Positions 31,208-41,440 of a stretch of DNA of 64,000 bases are shown here, piece by piece. The stretch covers positions 1 through 64,000 of the forward strand of contig JAGPYM010000063.1 in NCBI GenBank assembly GCA_020736575.1, in the 5' to 3' direction. Position 1 is the stretch's first letter; every line of letters begins with the position of its first letter. This stretch comes from Thelonectria olida. Taxonomy: Eukaryota; Ascomycota; Sordariomycetes; Hypocreales; Nectriaceae. The translations under genes and the position numbers were made by a program. Under the pieces are notes generated by a model. That model made no database searches, was not told the DNA's origin, and worked only from the letters and a program-made list of their open reading frames with translations.

Positions 31208-34083
31208 CAAGGGTCGGAACCACTACATCCACTCCACTTTGGGACCAAGTAGAGTGGATGTACGATTTTTTAGGCAATTACGTAGGGGATGTAACACATA
31301 TTCGACCGGAGTGGAATGGATGTACACACGTGGATTTATAAGTGGATTTATAGTGGATTTTTGAGGCTATTCACAACCTCGTCGGTGCCTTCAGCCTCAC
31401 TTTCAGAGGTTGACACTAACTCTTCAGCCTGTTGCTGCTGTGATGAATCGTCAACCTCGCTAGCGCTGTCCTCGCCCTCCAATAGCCATTTTGACTCAGA
31501 AAGCGCCAGCTCGTCGTCGCTTAGAGTCACACAGCCGGCACCCAGCTTACTTTCAAGGCGTGACTTAAGCAATGGACCCAGGTCCTTGATAAGGCCAGCA
31601 CGGTACCAAGAGCGTAAAACCTGACAAATTCCTATAATATCAGCATCTAGGTTCGTACGCAGCCCCGAGACCATCTTGCCAGCAGCTGAAAATAACCTCT
31701 CACACTCGGCTGACATCGGCTGGATCGTCAGGAAGTCCAAGGCCATCCTGGATAACCGAGGATATCTGCTTTGCTTAGTGATCCAGTAACCAATTGGATC
31801 ACGAACGTCGCCGTCGCTGGCCTCACGATCCGTCCGCCACGCTTGGTACTCGTCACCAACAATAGTTGCTGCGTAGGCTGGTATTGAGTTCGGCAGACGA
31901 CTGTTCTTCTCGAAGGGGTTGAAAAACCGAGGTCTTTTTGCCGGTGGCTCGTCGTCGCCTCTGCTGCTGCTGGTTCTAACCTCGAGATGAGCGTAATCAG
32001 ACAGCCAGACGTCGGCAACCATCTCTTTTGCCTTTTCAACCCAACTAGGCTTATGAGCCCACGTTTCATCAAACCAATCCCAACGATAAGCTGGATGGAG
32101 CGCCATAGCAGTATAGTAGATGGCGTCTCGTCTAGCCGCTGATAATATTCATCCAGCTTATCCCAAGCAAGATTGATTCCCACGCGGAATAAGCAGCAAC
32201 TCATAGCCAAGCACCACGTCCCAGATATTGCCATAGGAGCCAGTCCAGCCTTGCTTACGCCTGCGGATGTGCCCATGACCCTCAAGCGTCTTTACCACGG
32301 TCTTCAAAAACAGTCAGAATAGCCTCCAAATGGTAAAGGACCTCCCAGTCTTTGTCAGTTAGCTGATTCTCGTCTCGGAGGATGCGTGGTTTTTTCGCCA
32401 ACTTGGCTTGTGTTACTTGGCCAGTCTTTTTAGACCGATTTTCGTCCTCCCATTGCGCCTTATACTTGATCAGTAGGAGTTCGATAGAGGTTTTCAGCCG
32501 TAGAGCCCTGCGGATCATGTAGAGTTGTGACAGCCAACGGGTGTCATTATCGATAATTAGCTTGAGTGGTTTCTTCGATCGGAGTTTAAAGGTGGTGGCC
32601 CGATTAATTTCGTCCTGTTAGATATACCGAATTAGTATGAGACGAATAGGATTTAGTAAAACCGCTTACCCTCTGGACCTCCTTGAATAAGTAAATCAGC
32701 CGATGGCTAATACGCACATCAACTACGATATTGTGTAACTTGTCAACTGGTCCTCTTTTGCGCCATCGAGCGTATTCAGTATCAGATAACGCTTCGGCGC
32801 CTGATAATTGCTGCTCGAACGCGTCGGCGTTTTTGCCAAATAAGAGCGCCTTGACTGACAAGTTAATTGTGTGGCCAATACAGCGTCCTCGGCGTAGTCG
32901 GCCATCGAACCCAAGTTCAGCACCAATGACCTCCATGGCAGTATCGTTGTTTTCAGCATTGCCGAGCGTGAAATAGCCAATCTTCTCTGGACCCACGCCA
33001 AGAGTGTGTAGGACGTCGAGAACCTCCCCACCGATCGTTGAGCCGAAGTGACGATGAGCCTCTGGAACCCCAATCATGATTTTGCATGGCCGATTCTTCT
33101 CATCTCTGAAAAAACAAGCAATGCCGTACAGGGCAAGCTTATTTCGAGACGTCCAGCCATCAAATGAGATATGAATCACTCCAGGGGAGTTCCTCAGCAC
33201 CTCGATAACCTTCTGCTTGTGGCGGTTATACTCTTGAATGACCTTATATCAGACAGTCCTGGCACTCAAGTTGGCGCGCTGGATCGAAACGGAGGGATTC
33301 AAATAGTCGAAGATTTCTCGGGGGATGGGGTTCTCGGCGAAGGAAAAGGACTGGCTGCTACTGACGATTAACTCGACTAGCATACGCTGAGAGTGTTGCT
33401 TATCAGTGCGCCTTCGGATTTCAGCTGTGCTGTGCTCTTTTTCTCTCCCTCTGGTGCTGGTGTTTTGTGTTCACGCCATAGATGATTTGCCGCGTTCTGG
33501 AGACCTGAAGAGGTAAAACTCGCGATAATGGGACGATTTCCAAGGATACAGTCCTTGCAGGCCCATTTGCGTAAGCCATGACGTTGAATATCATAGCCAA
33601 AGTCCCACAGCCAAGAGCTAGTATCACGAGCGCGTTCTGACCAAGTCCAGCCTCTGAAATGGCGAAAAAGACGGTCTTCGAGGTATTGCTGTTGGCCTGC
33701 CTGGCCTGGCTGGATGGCTGACATCGTCAAAAAAATTTCATTTGCAAAAACAACAGCAGGAAATCTGTTGAAAACGCCTTCAATAGGGGCGGTTTCTCGC
33801 ATAACGTTAAAGATTAGCTGTGGGGTGATCGACCTTGGCTAACTTGGGCCCAGGTCTTCGATTTAATAGGCAATTATATACAAAAATAAGTACTATGGGC
33901 CGTACAGGGTCAGGGAATATCCCAATCTACCTAAATCCACCTAAATCCACTCCATTACATCCACTTTCAGGCCCGAATGTAGTGGATTTTACGTAAGCTG
34001 AGCGCTGGCAAAGTGGATGTAATAGAGATGGGCCACTTATATGTGGTCCACGTGGATATGCAGTGTAGTTGGTCCGAGCCTTG
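31208..34083 (-). mobile_element. hAT element inserted in Fot1 element A
   Basis: A 2876-bp element with ends CAAGGGTCGGAAC... and, inverted, CAAGGCTCGGACCAACTACA. It is flanked by a perfect 8-bp duplication GATACGGG (31200-31207 and 34084-34091), the hAT hallmark. Repeated CCACT/TCCACT motifs line both subterminal regions. Confidence 0.85.
31348..33802 (-). pseudogene. hAT transposase (BED finger + RNase-H-like + dimerisation domain)
   Basis: From about 33802 the minus strand gives a BED finger (WACKDC...ASFTSSGLQNAANHLWREH). A frameshift comes near 33380 and a TGA near 33246. The core follows (VIHISFDGWTSRNKLALYGI, FTLGNAENNDTAME, GRCIGHTINLSVKALLFG). A real intron with a TACTAAT branch and ACAG acceptor (about 32670-32618) leads to DNDTRWLSQLYMIRRALRL. 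A further shift near 32290 precedes SYGNIWDVVLGYE, and another precedes the C-terminal dimerisation domain (SRMALDFLTIQPMSAECERL, FSAAGKMVSG...LRSW) with an acidic tail. Domain order is that of a full hAT transposase, but several frame breaks make it non-functional. Confidence 0.8.
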
Positions 34084-34683
34084 GATACGGGTCTTGAGTG
34101 GATCAAGCACTTTGATCAGCACACAAAGACCCGATCAAATGGTCGCCATCGCCTTCTGATCCTCGATGGGCACGAAAGCCACCACTCGGCCGACTTTGAG
34201 GCATATTGCGAGGAGAACAACATCATCACGCTCTGTATGCCACCTCATTCGTCTCATCTACTCCAGCCTCTTGACGTCGGGTGCTTTGGACCGCTGAAGA
34301 AGGCCTACGGTCGAGAAATAGAGCACCTGATCAGATGCTCTATAACCCACGTTTCTAAGACCGAATTCATTCCAGCCTTTTGCGCCGCCCACCAAGCCGT
34401 AATGACAAAAAGCAACATCCACGGCGGTTTTAGCGGAGCTGGGCTTGTTCCTTAGACCCGGAAGCTGTGCTATCAAAGCTTGATGTGCAGCTACGGGCTC
34501 CAACACCCGTCGAGGAGGAGGCTAGCCTTCCTGACCCTTGGGTCTCAAAGACCCCCAAGACACTCCTCGAGGCTAGCTCTCAGTCTGAATACCTTGAAAG
34601 ACGAATCAGAAGGCATCAGAGCAGCTCTCCAGCATCTATTCTAGAGGCGCTAAAGTCATTTTCTAAGGGAACAAAGGCAATAA

Positions 34684-34854
34684 TGTTGAGATCCATGGTT
34701 TAACGGATCAATGGCTATTCCGATCCATGGTTTAACGGATCAATGGCTATTCCGATCCATTGGTGGCTGGGATGTAGATGTCTTCTTGTCAATAGCTTCC
34801 GCTAGTTAGTGCTAGTCTTTCTCCTTCAATCAACACGATATGCTCATTTCAACA
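34684..34854 (+). repeat. Solo LTR, family A, copy 2
   Basis: 171 bp, TGTTGAGATCC...CATTTCAACA, flanked by the 5-bp duplication AATAA (34679-34683 and 34855-34859) inside the Fot1 transposase. It matches 3588-3725 except that a 32-bp unit starting GATCCATGGTTTAACGG is present twice in tandem. Confidence 0.8.
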
Positions 34855-35263
34855 AATAATGCATCAGATGGCATTATTGAAGTCTGAGAACCAGATCCTT
34901 CGACAGGCGAATGAGACCCTTAGCAAGCGGCGTAGAGCTAAAAAGTCTCGCCTACGCAATGGAGGGAAGATGACTGTTGATGAGGGAAGGGAATTAATTA
35001 ATCAGAAGGATGTCAATGCGCAGGTAGTGGCCGAATCGTCCAGAAGTAGTGGTCAAGGAGGATCGGCGCGACCGAAGGAAAGCCGTTGTGGAACATGCGG
35101 CAAGACCGGTCATAACACAAGAACATGTCAAATAGTTGTTGCGATGTCTGGAGAAGAGTATAGTATTAGTTTTAATTGATCAGATGCTTTGTTGTGTTTT
35201 TATTTAATATTCTATCTTGAGGGTAGCGATTTTTGTCCGACTCACTTGTCTGTCCGACTCGCT

Positions 35264-35755
35264 TATTGTCGCACTGAGCGTGCTTAAAGGGTTAAAGGGG
35301 ATAGTTTTATTGGGGTTGCCTCACGTGATGACCACACTGCAGAATAGGCTCCCTGTCGCATATCACCACCAGGTACCACGGTGCTTGGCGCGACCGAATG
35401 TGAAACGCGGCCCGTACGTTTGGGGTCGTGTATCCGGTTTCACATCCGGCTTGCCGCATCAAGGAATCCAATCCTAACAACATGAGCTTAAATAGCTGTG
35501 CCCGAACACATGGCTGTTCAATTTCTTTTGTTCTTTAGATAATTCTCATCAATTGACTGGTGTCACCAATGATCCCTATGGAGCCAATTGTCTGACAAAG
35601 AGTCATGCGATGCAGGTGCCGGAGACCCGTCAGAAGGCTTTGAGAACAAGGGAGAAGGCGAAGCTGAGGACATTTTTACGATTAGCAAGTTTCGAACTGC
35701 GTTGAAGGCATTTGCTTGCAAAATATTCTTGGTTAAGTACTAAGATATTTGGGAC
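35264..35755. other. Intergenic, holds copy 2 of a 71-bp repeat
   Basis: No gene seen. 35528-35598 is the inverted copy of 20483-20553. Confidence 0.4.
35528..35598 (-). repeat. 71-bp dispersed repeat, copy 2
   Basis: Reverse complement of 20483-20553 with about 5 differences. Both copies sit 3' of a broken gene or transposon. Confidence 0.6.
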
Positions 35756-35767
35756 TCATCGGGCGTA

Positions 35768-35877
35768 TATGAAACATATGAAACCGACTGAAACATATGA
35801 AACTGGGAGGGTTACAGTTTCATATGAAACCGGATCCAGGGGCTGTTTCAGTTTCATATGAAACAGTATGAAACAAC
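35768..35877. repeat. Cluster of GTTTCATATGAAAC palindromes
   Basis: The 14-bp perfect palindrome GTTTCATATGAAAC occurs twice (about 35817-35830 and 35849-35862). GAAACATATGAAAC variants and further GAAAC half-sites fall within 110 bp, immediately beyond the copia homology. Confidence 0.7.
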
Positions 35878-35897
35878 ACGCGTGTCTATCCAGCACT

Positions 35898-35974
35898 GCC
35901 CCTCGTGTTATCCCAACTCCGATCAGTTGCTGGGAGTCCCAGCAACTGATCGGAGTTGGGATAACACGAGGGGC
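35898..35974. repeat. 77-bp perfect palindrome
   Basis: Two 38-nt arms (outer end GCCCCTCGTGTTATCC, inner end GTTGCTGGGA) around a single central base at 35936. Every arm position pairs. Confidence 0.85.
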
Positions 35975-37912
35975 TCCATTTGCACCATCTCGGCCCGGGG
36001 AAGTGCCAGCGCTAGGTGGGACGTGCACCATCTTCGCAGCTCGTAACTGAGGGGGGTCCTCCCCCTCCTTCCTCACCGTAGGTTCTCTGATAGCAGCGAC
36101 CAAGAGGGCAGCAGGCTGTAGAGGGCAAGTCTCCGGGGTCAGGTAGAGAGTGAATCGAGCGGTCGTATAGGGGTGATCAGTCCCGTCAGGCTCTTCTCGA
36201 TTACGGTCTCCTACGACTGGTGTCCTGCCAGTCTCACCCTGCGTGATCGCCGGATCACGTCCAAACCCTCCAGGTGGATGATTTGCAACCTCCCGCTCAA
36301 ACGCTGGGTCCTCTGGCAAGACGCTGAGTTCCTCGTCTTCTTCTTGCGTTGAGGCGTCCAGATTGACATTGGATCCCTGTGGGACCTCGACCTCGGTGAG
36401 GCGTTGGTTCAGTTCTTCTTCGCTGAGCTCTCTCAGGTCATCCCTGAGGTGTTGGATATCCCCAGAGAACGTTTCCTTCTCGTTAAAGATCACGCCTCTA
36501 GTGGAGATGACCTTGTTGGTCAACGGATTCCAGATCCTGTAGATGTTTGTCGAGTTATACCCGACCAGGTATCCTATCCACCCTCGGGGCTCGAGTCGCT
36601 GCAGTCGGTTCTTCTTTTTAAGGGCATTGGTCGTCATCGCAAAGGACTTACAGCCGTATACGCGAAGGTGTGTCTGGTCGGGCTTACGCTCTGTGACAAC
36701 CACGCCGTCCCTAAAGGCAAAGTAAGTGTAGAAGCGCTCATATGGTGTCTTCCAGTTGTAGATGTACTTGGGTGTCCTATTGTAGAGGTATACTGCAGCA
36801 CGCCAAATCTCAACCCAAAGGAAGGAGGGCAACTTTGCTCCGGCTCTCATTGCACGAGCCTTCTCCTTGATCACACCCCCTGAGAGCTCTGCGCCGCCAT
36901 TTTGGCTTTGGGCGTATGGTGCAGAGGGCTCCAAGCGCATCCCGTTTTTAATGCTTAGGAAGTCACTTACTTGGTGGCTGTCTGGGATCTCGTCGTCACA
37001 TTCGAGAACTTCGGGCCTGCACTGGAGTTGGCGCTCGAGTGTTCCAAGCAGGTGCTTGAGCGCGTTGATAAGTGTTGGTGCTGTTCGATCCGGGAGATAA
37101 TAGTCCCAGATATATCCGGAGTACCGATCGGTGATCAGCATGGCTGAGGGGTAGTCAGGGTCTCCGCCGACGTCGTGGAAATCAATAGCGAGTCGAATTC
37201 CGGCTTTTTCGGGTGGAGCTCGTCTTTGTCGGCGGACCTGGCGCTTCACCTTGGCCACTCCACAAGCATCGCACTCGACAGTGGAAATCCCCTTAATCTT
37301 CACCCCCCTAGATTGACCCATGAGGTGCCTGAGTGTTTCAGGTCCCGGGTGTCCAAGTCGAAGGTGCCAAATGCTTTCGTTTCCACTGCGAGGAGGGCGC
37401 TTAGTCCACGAGTTGTATTGATTCCGTCTAGCAAGGAATGCCGCTGCTGTCATCGACTTGTTGATGTACTCTAGCACGTACTGGTTAAACTTGTCGGTTA
37501 ACGTGCAAAAGATGGAGTCGTCTTTTCTGCGGATGTGGTTGTTGTTCCCCTTGGTGTCCCAGTAGTAGCCCCTTTTCCGTAATTGGCGGTATGAGACGAT
37601 ATTGCAGGCGAAGTTTCTGCAGTGAGCTACATCACGGAGTCGGAGGATAGAAGGACCCTGGGGCCCCTGGACGCGGATTTCCACGTTCCCGTATCCGTGG
37701 ATGGTCACTGGCGAGTCTCCTGCGTAGACGAAGTCTCCAAAAGGTGCTGGTCGGTAGTCGAGGAACCTGCATATTTCGTTGAAGATGTGGATCGTCGATC
37801 CAGAGTCAAGGATGGCAGAGTGTTTGAGGGGGTAGGGGGCACAGTTAAACGCTGCGATAAGGCTGCGCATCACCAGGTAAGTCGCCTTGACGCGTGCCAT
37901 ACCCCGCCCAAG

Positions 37913-39154
37913 TCACTCATCCTTGGTGGCTTTATCCTTTCTCTTGGAGAGCCGTTTGACTTCCTCGGCAAGGCCGGTATCTTTCTTGAGGCGGTCGTTT
38001 ATCAATCGTTGCATCCCTTGGCTTGGCTCCCACCCTTCTGCTCTTTGGTCGGGGAATAGGTACCAACAATCTTTCCAGTCGTGGAAACCGAGGCATCCTC
38101 GGCAGGTTGGGCCGTCGGGGTCTGGATTGGTGACTGTCTCTGCTCTTTTTCGTTTCGATAATGTGCCTCTTCCTTCTCTTCCTCTACGCCCGCGGCCTCG
38201 GCCTCGCGTATGTCGAGTTCCTTGGACTGCCACGTCAGCCTTCCATGTCGACGCGTCTCCCAGAACTTCAATGGTATCGGCGTCGGGTTCCGCATCAGTG
38301 GCAGAGTTGTCGTTCTTGCAAGTGTGGCCGTAGGTGGCTGTGAAGGCACCCCTCTTGATTCCTGACGGCCTTCCGCTAGGGTTGGCCATCTTGGCTTCGT
38401 ATCGAATGTCGGCAGCTACCTCCCAGTAGTTGAGCGTATTGTTGAGGATTTGGGGGCGTCGATGTTGTCGGAACGTAGAGGCCCAGCTGGGGAGGACGTG
38501 GTACATTGCTCGATTCAGGTCTTCTGCCCAGCATTGGGCGTCGAGGGCATCAGGGACCTTCTTGCTGATCGCTTCGGCCATGGTAGTCTCCCACTGAGTG
38601 ACCCAGTCGTTGAGCTTGTTGATCTTCGGGGTTGTTTGCACGGCTTTGTGGTACTTGTCGCGCGCTTCCGGTCGGAGGCGTTCGTTATATACCACCCCCG
38701 ATCTTCGTAGCTCCTGATACCACTTGTCCAACTGGTCTCCCGTAATGCAGCAGGTCTTCTGATATGTGGGCGAGACTGTCTTGAGGACAAACTCGACCAG
38801 CTTCTGCTCCTGTTTCTTGGTCTCTCTGTATGCCGTATCTTTCATGGCGTAGATCCTGAGATCGTGTTCGTATTCTGCCTTTCCCTCAGTCGTGAGCTCT
38901 CCAATTCGTCGGGGCGGTAAGTAATCCGAGCCAGGCGTCATCGTGCCACCCTCTGGATCGTTAGGGTCTGCCTGTCTGGGGTAGTCCCGGATCTCCGGAA
39001 GCTCTGGCCGACGAGGCCATCTGATTCGGTCGGTCGGGTCGATATACTGCCACAGGTCGTAGGCGTGTGCCAGCTTTTTGAACTCGTTGGACCAGGTGTC
39101 CCAGTCCTCTGGAGACGAGTAGGCAATGGTCCTTTCGGCTTGGTTTGTCGACAT
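37913..39154 (-). CDS. Copia Gag, 413 aa
   Basis: ATG 39154 (the frame is open upstream to 39454, but gag homology begins here). The N-terminal half is a helical copia gag fold: SSPEDWDTWSNEFKKLAHAY, and AMKDTAYRETKKQEQKL at the centre. The C-terminal third is Arg/Gly-rich (TRGRGRGRRGREGRG) with a zinc knuckle CRGCLGFHDWKDC, binding RNA. It ends in a charged KRLSKRKDKATKDE and TGA 37915-37913. After that stop the same frame continues as pol. Confidence 0.75.
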   Translation of the reverse strand: MSTNQAERTIAYSSPEDWDTWSNEFKKLAHAYDLWQYIDPTDRIRWPRRPELPEIRDYPRQADPNDPEGGTMTPGSDYLPPRRIGELTTEGKAEYEHDLRIYAMKDTAYRETKKQEQKLVEFVLKTVSPTYQKTCCITGDQLDKWYQELRRSGVVYNERLRPEARDKYHKAVQTTPKINKLNDWVTQWETTMAEAISKKVPDALDAQCWAEDLNRAMYHVLPSWASTFRQHRRPQILNNTLNYWEVAADIRYEAKMANPSGRPSGIKRGAFTATYGHTCKNDNSATDAEPDADTIEVLGDASTWKADVAVQGTRHTRGRGRGRRGREGRGTLSKRKRAETVTNPDPDGPTCRGCLGFHDWKDCWYLFPDQRAEGWEPSQGMQRLINDRLKKDTGLAEEVKRLSKRKDKATKDE

Positions 39155-40135
39155 CGTGATGGAATGGACCGAAAGTCGTATGTCCCTAGGTGCGCGGATC
39201 GCTGAGATGCAGTTGAGACTCTTAATTGTCAGACAGTACGTGTATTCGGTCCATTGATCCAAATCAGTGTATTCATTTTGTGTGTTCTCGTTAAGTTTCT
39301 GCCCATGAAAGACCTGTTGTTCATCATAAGACCCTTGACGCGCACGTGACACCCCAGCATATGCCTTCTGTTCAACAGGACCTCGCCTCGTATTCCTTGT
39401 TTCAGTCCAGATCAGCCCCGGAACAGAAATCAACAGACAGCCCTGCATGCTCAACTTGACAAACGGGGGCTATGATTTCGAACCTGTCGCATGTGGCATG
39501 TCATGTCGTGTTCCAGAGGATTCCTATTGTTAATAACTTGCGCGAAGGCAGATCGGACGGTTTTCCTTGAGCTCTAATCGGACGTAGTACCAAATGTCAT
39601 GTTGGCTTCCGCCGTTGCGTGTGAGGTGGCAACAAGGAGTGCAGGGACCCACCGGCATAGTCTACATCACATGCTCCAGCGTTCATGCATCCCATTTAAC
39701 ATCGGCCCGTGGGTCATTGCGCGCTGTCATTCTTGATGAGGTTGGTCGATTCTGATGCGGGAGGGTAGCATTGGGATGTACCTTCGCGCTTCAGACGATG
39801 TGCCTTCGCAAGGCAGAAATCGACAGCATCGCCACACTCGAACTGGTATGGTGAGTGTGATCATAGCTTACGCGTGCCCTCGGTAGGCCGAGAGTAGACA
39901 CATATCTTGGTGGCTCTTTTGGACACTTGCTAAATTTAGGTTGTGGCGCCTATAATCTAAACTTGATACCCTACTATCCTGTGCTTCCATGGGCAATATA
40001 GGCCTAAGAAATTCCCCACACCTTCATGCGGGAGGCCGTAGAACATCATAATGTTCAAAAGTATTTATTATATTTAATATCATTCATATAGTTCTTTTTA
40101 TTATGCTATAAAACTTCGTCTAATTTTCACAGTCC
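39155..40135. other. Copia 5' flank and gene-free sequence
   Basis: 39155-39454 is open in the gag frame but without recognisable domain; it probably is the copia leader or LTR. 39455-40135 holds no gene that I recognise. Confidence 0.35.
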
Positions 40136-40955
40136 CTACTTCTTAACTCTGTAAGATTCCCAATCAGAACGTTTATTACCGCAATTTGGGCAATAGGACT
40201 TTCCCTTTTGGGAGAAGTCGGCCTGAAAACAATCATCGCAGGAAGGACATTGGTAGGCTTCCTGCGGGCCACACCTAAAAAAAACGAGATCCGCCGCGAA
40301 ACCAGAAATCTCTCGGAGAACCTTACAGAATGAATCCTTTTTAAGAAGCTGATCGATATTACTGTAGCAAGTCTGAACAACCAAGTCTCGGAGTCCTCGA
40401 TCTTCTTCGGGTGTCGAATTGTAAACCTCGGCGATTGCTAAAGGGAAGTCATCCATCATCCAACTAGAATTAATAGCTGACTCAAACTTTTCCTCAGCGT
40501 GCTTCTTTAAGGCCGGTATAATGTATTTTTCTGCAACACTGTAGACCTGAGCATTGAAAATCATCGTGGAAGCGCCGTGGATGTTACTGTAGTCGAAAGA
40601 ATACATAAAGCAGAGGGTCGCCTCTACAACATTTGCATCCACTTCATCCAATTTAGCAGCTTTCTCCAAGTTTTCCTATACGCGCTGTTAGTAAGAGGAT
40701 GGAGGCGGTTCAGTAACAGTCAGGTGCTTGCCTTCCAAGGTCCGTTAAACATCGTCTCGAAGAACTCGGAATGCGCAGAGAGAATTAGCCTATGAGCCGG
40801 CCATTCCTGTCCATTGCAGTGAATAACGGTATCGGAAAAGGCCTCATGGTTGAAGTATCTAAAAGAATAGTAAGCACACATCTAATGTTTCCAGGTAGCA
40901 CCTAAATATACTTCTTTAATGATGATTGGAAGTTGTCAAACTTGTAGGTTGACAT
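40136..40955 (-). CDS. BTB/POZ protein with C-terminal zinc ribbon, about 236 aa
   Basis: Three exons: 40955-40912, 40858-40732 and 40675-40136. Intron 1 is GTATAT...TTTTAG. Intron 2 appears to be GC-AG (AAG|GCAAGC) with a TTACTAAC branch point. Spliced protein: FSDTVIHCNGQEWPAHRLIL, SAHSEFFETMFNGPWKE and VDANVVEATLCFMYSFDYS (BTB fold), a helical BACK-like stretch (AQVYSVAEKYIIPALKKHAE), and a C-terminal CPSC...CPNC ribbon. BTB domains mediate dimerisation and Cullin-3 binding; the zinc ribbon may contact nucleic acid or protein. The phases fit only with the GC donor. No stops, so probably a functional gene. Confidence 0.7.
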
Positions 40956-41177
40956 GGGAATGGCGATCCTCTGACTTTATATAGCTTTTGGTTCGAAGAG
41001 TCTGCTGCTGCTGAGAGATCGAGGAGGATCGCTCATACTATTTCTACTCAATAGTGCTACTGCCACTAAAGTGTCCGTTACGACCATATAAGTAGAATTT
41101 GGGCTTAGTAAAGTTTCTGGACCATAAATGATCATTAATAATTCATGCAATTCCTTACACATGTTCGTTTAGCTGCG

Positions 41178-41440
41178 CAGTCACATGCAGCTACCATGCA
41201 ATCACATGCGAACCCGTCTATAGTCTACACAAAGTGGAATAATGTAGACTTGTTTTACTGTATATTCATACGGATGAACCAGAGGTCTATTAAAGTTCTC
41301 GACAGGATAGAACGTGGCGTTATCAATAATCGATGCAGATACGAGAGCTTCTTCTAGCCACATGCAACTACTATACAATCACATGCGAACATGTCTATAG
41401 TCGAAATAAGGCTGGATAATATAGATTTGTTCTCTAATCA
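41178..41440 (+). repeat. Degenerate direct repeat, two units
   Basis: About 75-bp units at 41183-41257 and 41356-41432 share CAATCACATGCGAAC and GTCTATAGTC. Differences in the first part are mainly transitions (CAGCTACCATGCAATC against CAACTACTATACAATC). No coding. Confidence 0.5.

Larger units (their letters stand above)
30456..35179 (+). pseudogene. Fot1-type DDD transposase, interrupted
   Basis: ATG 30456: psq-type HTH (LALQALQNDPKLRIRVAARI), CENP-B-like HTH, then NFDETGFMMG with the first catalytic Asp, up to 31207. The hAT insertion follows. Coding resumes at 34092 with LEWIKHFDQHT, LLILDGHESH (second Asp) and LLQPLDVGCFGPLK (third Asp). A single-base loss near 34452 (CCTTAG where the sister copy has CCTTTAG) brings a stop. 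The solo LTR at 34684 then cuts the coiled-coil region, and the C-terminal zinc knuckle CGTCGKTGHNTRTC ends at 35179. The element is dead in three independent ways, though its ends could still be mobilised in trans. Confidence 0.8.
30369..35263 (+). mobile_element. Fot1/pogo-type element A, carrying nested insertions
   Basis: Ends are inverted repeats beginning AGCGAGTCGGACAGACAAG, in which the motif GCGAGTCGGAC occurs twice. They are flanked by TA (30367-30368 and 35264-35265). Removing the hAT element (31208-34083 plus 8-bp duplication) and the solo LTR (34684-34854 plus 5 bp) leaves about 1.84 kb, the normal Fot1 size. Related copies lie at 53252-55102 and 60463-61390. Confidence 0.85.
35756..37912 (-). 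pseudogene. Copia Pol, N-terminal part: protease and integrase
   Basis: In frame with gag after the TGA (CTT GGG CGG GGT then ATG 37900). Protease: HSAILDSGSTIHIF. The gag-pre-integrase zinc site is HLRLGHPG...CDACG. Integrase acids lie in LAIDFHDVGG, VLECDDEIPDS and GGAELSGGVIKEKARA. The integrase C-terminus has YERFYTYFAF, LRVYGCKSFA, and GWIGYLVGYNSTNIYRIWNP at its end. An acidic linker follows, and the frame runs out through the 77-bp palindrome and the GTTTCATATGAAAC repeats to 35756. RT and RNase H are absent, so this copy is non-autonomous. Confidence 0.75.
35756..39154 (-). mobile_element. Truncated Ty1/copia retrotransposon (gag, protease, integrase)
   Basis: Gag (39154-37913) and the front of pol (37912-35756) in one frame separated by a single TGA. 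Reverse transcriptase, RNase H and the 3' LTR are missing; the pol frame ends in palindromic sequence of other origin. No unambiguous 5' LTR could be bounded upstream of 39154, although coding-like sequence continues to 39454. Confidence 0.75.
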
